64,000 nt of DNA from Enterobacter mori (GTDB taxonomy: Bacteria; Pseudomonadota; Gammaproteobacteria; Enterobacterales; Enterobacteriaceae), in contig NZ_CP104285.1 in NCBI RefSeq assembly GCF_025244905.1, positions 4,402,001 to 4,466,000 of the forward strand. Direction: 5' to 3'. The notes under the pieces are model-generated. The model was not told the DNA's origin and made no database searches. It saw only the letters and a list, made by a program, of their open reading frames with translations. The position numbers and the translations under genes were made by a program. Each line of letters begins with the position of its first letter. Position 1 is the first letter of the stretch. Of this stretch, positions 62,682 through 64,000 are shown piece after piece.

Positions 62682-63302
62682 ATGTACCAGGTTTTACTGG
62701 GAAAGATCTCCTCGCTGAGCACCGATCGTTGGGCAGAAGCCCTCTCTCGCCACGCGCCTGATGACGCGCGGCGCACTCGCTGGCTGGCTGAGCACGGCAT
62801 TCTGGCCCGTCTGTTTGCGCCACTGCCGCTGCCCGAGATTATCCATAGCAATGAGGGTAAACCCGGCTTCGCCGGAGACTATCCGCTGTGGTTCAGCGTG
62901 AGCTACTGTGAAGATGATATTGCATTGATTATCAGCGATGAAGGCGATGTAGGCTGTTCTATAGAGCAGATCCGTCCGCAAGATAACTGGCGTACGCTGG
63001 CCAATGCCGTGTTCAGCAATGCCGAACACGCGGAGCTGGAAACGGCTCCCCCAGGGCAGCAGCTTGCCGCTTTCTGGCGTCTCTGGACCCGAAAAGGCGC
63101 CATCGTGAAGCAGCGCGGCGCCTATTCCTGGCAAATTGTCAGCATCGACAGCACCGCCACTGCGCTCCACTTCGTCAGTGACTGCCAGATCGGCTCTCTG
63201 AGCCTGGCTGTTTGCACCACTACGCCCTTCACGCTTACGGCAGATTTGATCCATCCGGCTGACGACGGGCTGGCGGGAAAATTACCAGCACGCCGAGAAT
63301 AA
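62682..63302 (+). CDS. acpT: AcpT-like 4'-phosphopantetheinyl transferase with altered active site
   Basis: 206 residues (E. coli AcpT 195). Overall fold and ends match ([37 protein letters not shown]), but catalytic motifs are changed. WFNLSHSGD of active enzymes reads WFSVSYCED (His to Tyr at 75). GCDIE reads GCSIE (Ser93 for the magnesium-binding Asp). WTRKEA reads WTRKGA (Gly139 for Glu). These are read directly from the DNA with an otherwise intact frame. The last 23 codons overlap the convergent arnF-like gene. It may be inactive as a transferase. Confidence 0.85.
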   Translation: MYQVLLGKISSLSTDRWAEALSRHAPDDARRTRWLAEHGILARLFAPLPLPEIIHSNEGKPGFAGDYPLWFSVSYCEDDIALIISDEGDVGCSIEQIRPQDNWRTLANAVFSNAEHAELETAPPGQQLAAFWRLWTRKGAIVKQRGAYSWQIVSIDSTATALHFVSDCQIGSLSLAVCTTTPFTLTADLIHPADDGLAGKLPARRE

Positions 63303-63633
63303 TCAAGCCAACGCCCGCCAGCCCGCGCCAGGAAAAGTGTTCTCCCCAGCCGGGCAGCAAAACGGCGGCACCCCACACCAGAATGTAGCTGAGGCTCAGC
63401 AGGGCATAGGCTCTACTGAGCGCCATGCGCTGCAGGGCCAGAAACCAGCAGCCCATCGAGGCGACATAGCCAGTGAGACCCAGCATCAAGGTTCCCGTCC
63501 CGGGCGCGGTGTGCCAGAGTGCAGCAAAAAAGGCGTCACTCACCGGCGGCAGCGTCACCATGGCGTGGCGCAACACCAGCTGCGCCACGCTGACCAACAC
63601 CACGCTGCATAACGCCCAATATGCCCCCTTCAC
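63235..63633 (-). CDS. arnF: Undecaprenyl phosphate-aminoarabinose flippase subunit ArnF
   Basis: 132 residues (E. coli 128), small EamA/SMR fold with four membrane helices. Family segments: [30 protein letters not shown], then [19 protein letters not shown]. It pairs with ArnE to flip aminoarabinose-lipid for lipid A modification. The gene overlaps the acpT end by 68 bp and the arnE stop by four bases. Confidence 0.88.
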   Translation of the reverse strand: MKGAYWALCSVVLVSVAQLVLRHAMVTLPPVSDAFFAALWHTAPGTGTLMLGLTGYVASMGCWFLALQRMALSRAYALLSLSYILVWGAAVLLPGWGEHFSWRGLAGVGLIILGVLVIFPPARRQPDGSNLP

Positions 63634-63956
63634 AGGCTTCCTCCCAGCAGGATAATCCCGACGATAATCAACCCGACGCCCAGCCAGTGGCGTGACGGGA
63701 CAGACTCATGCCAGACGACTTTCGCCGCCAGCGTGACCCAGACAACGTTCAGGCTCAGCATAGGGTAAGCCACGCCGACGGGCAGATGCTGCAACACCAC
63801 CAGCCAGGCAAGCATCCCGCAGCCAAGCGTCAACAAGGCCAGCCCAAGCCACAGGACAGCCCGCTGAGCGCCCTTCGCCCGGGTTGCCTGTTTCTGACAC
63901 AGCTGCCCTGCGCAGCTCAGCAGACTTGCCAGTACCAGCCAGATCCAGGCCATCAT
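63630..63956 (-). CDS. arnE: Undecaprenyl phosphate-aminoarabinose flippase subunit ArnE
   Basis: 108 residues (E. coli 111). Four membrane helices and the typical ArnE stretches [16 protein letters not shown] and [20 protein letters not shown]. Two adjacent ATGs (63956 or 63953); the first overlaps the upstream stop by ATGA. Last genes of an arn operon that continues beyond the window, involved in polymyxin resistance. Confidence 0.9.
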   Translation of the reverse strand: MMAWIWLVLASLLSCAGQLCQKQATRAKGAQRAVLWLGLALLTLGCGMLAWLVVLQHLPVGVAYPMLSLNVVWVTLAAKVVWHESVPSRHWLGVGLIIVGIILLGGSL

Positions 63957-64000
63957 TGCGGCAGATATTGCAGGTAGGCCAGACGCCCCTGAATCGTCAG
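63953..64000 (-). CDS. C-terminal end of the gene upstream of arnE, probably arnT
   Basis: Fifteen codons and a TGA are visible on the minus strand ([15 protein letters not shown]), overlapping the arnE start by ATGA. In arn operons arnT precedes arnE, so this is probably the ArnT aminoarabinose transferase; the sequence alone is too short to prove it. Confidence 0.5.
   Translation of the reverse strand: MTIQGRLAYLQYLPQ

Overview
The window is enterobacterial chromosome. From glpR to acpT the gene order follows the E. coli K-12 segment glpR-glpD-glg-asd-gnt-yhhX-ggt-ugp-liv-rpoH-ftsYEX-zntA-tusA-acpT, and most proteins have the same length as their E. coli counterparts. It is not E. coli. 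A 4-aminobutyrate-type aminotransferase sits between livJ and rpoH, a TRAP transporter operon lies between zntA and tusA, arnE/arnF genes lie beyond acpT where E. coli has nik genes, and an Rhs island sits beside glpR. GC-rich coding and these insertions suggest Enterobacter or a close relative (Lelliottia, Leclercia, Kosakonia); the genus is an inference.

Region 1 (1-8710) is an Rhs polymorphic-toxin island. A 1227-residue Rhs protein ends in an ADP-ribosyltransferase-like tip that carries a frameshift close to its end, followed by its likely immunity gene. Downstream is a graveyard of displaced tips: three further toxin-tip/immunity pairs, each led by a scrap of Rhs core, plus two core fragments with no tip. 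The core scraps are GC-rich and the tips and immunity genes AT-rich, the usual sign of tip replacement by recombination.

Region 2 (8720-12452) is the glp regulon: glpE-glpG-glpR facing glpD across a regulatory region with GlpR operators. Region 3 (12539-21907) is the glycogen operon glgBXCAP. Region 4 (22157-24031) holds asd and yhgN. Region 5 (24032-24895) is a short foreign insert bounded by two near-identical REP units. It looks like a relic of a P4-type satellite-phage immunity region followed by a truncated kil/eta-like gene. Region 6 (24904-32996) carries gluconate genes gntRKU, yhhW, yhhX, the Fur-controlled small RNA RyhB, yhhY, ggt and yhhA.

Region 7 (32980-38090) is ugpBAECQ with phased Pho boxes upstream of ugpB. 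Region 8 (38193-45082) is livKHMGF, panM and livJ, for branched-chain amino acid uptake. Region 9 (45280-50967) has the aminotransferase gene, rpoH with a sigma-E promoter, and ftsYEX. Region 10 (51095-55383) has rsmD, yhhL, yhhM, yhhN and the zinc-exporter gene zntA with a MerR-type promoter. Region 11 (55479-58268) is the TRAP operon with a CRP-like site. Region 12 (58458-64000) has tusA, yhhQ, dcrB, yhhS, yhhT, an acpT whose catalytic residues are replaced, and the 3' end of an arn operon.

Intergenic spaces contain two repeat families: REP/BIME palindromes, and a second GC-rich element of about 45 bp found at least eight times. No rRNA, tRNA, CRISPR array or complete insertion sequence was seen.
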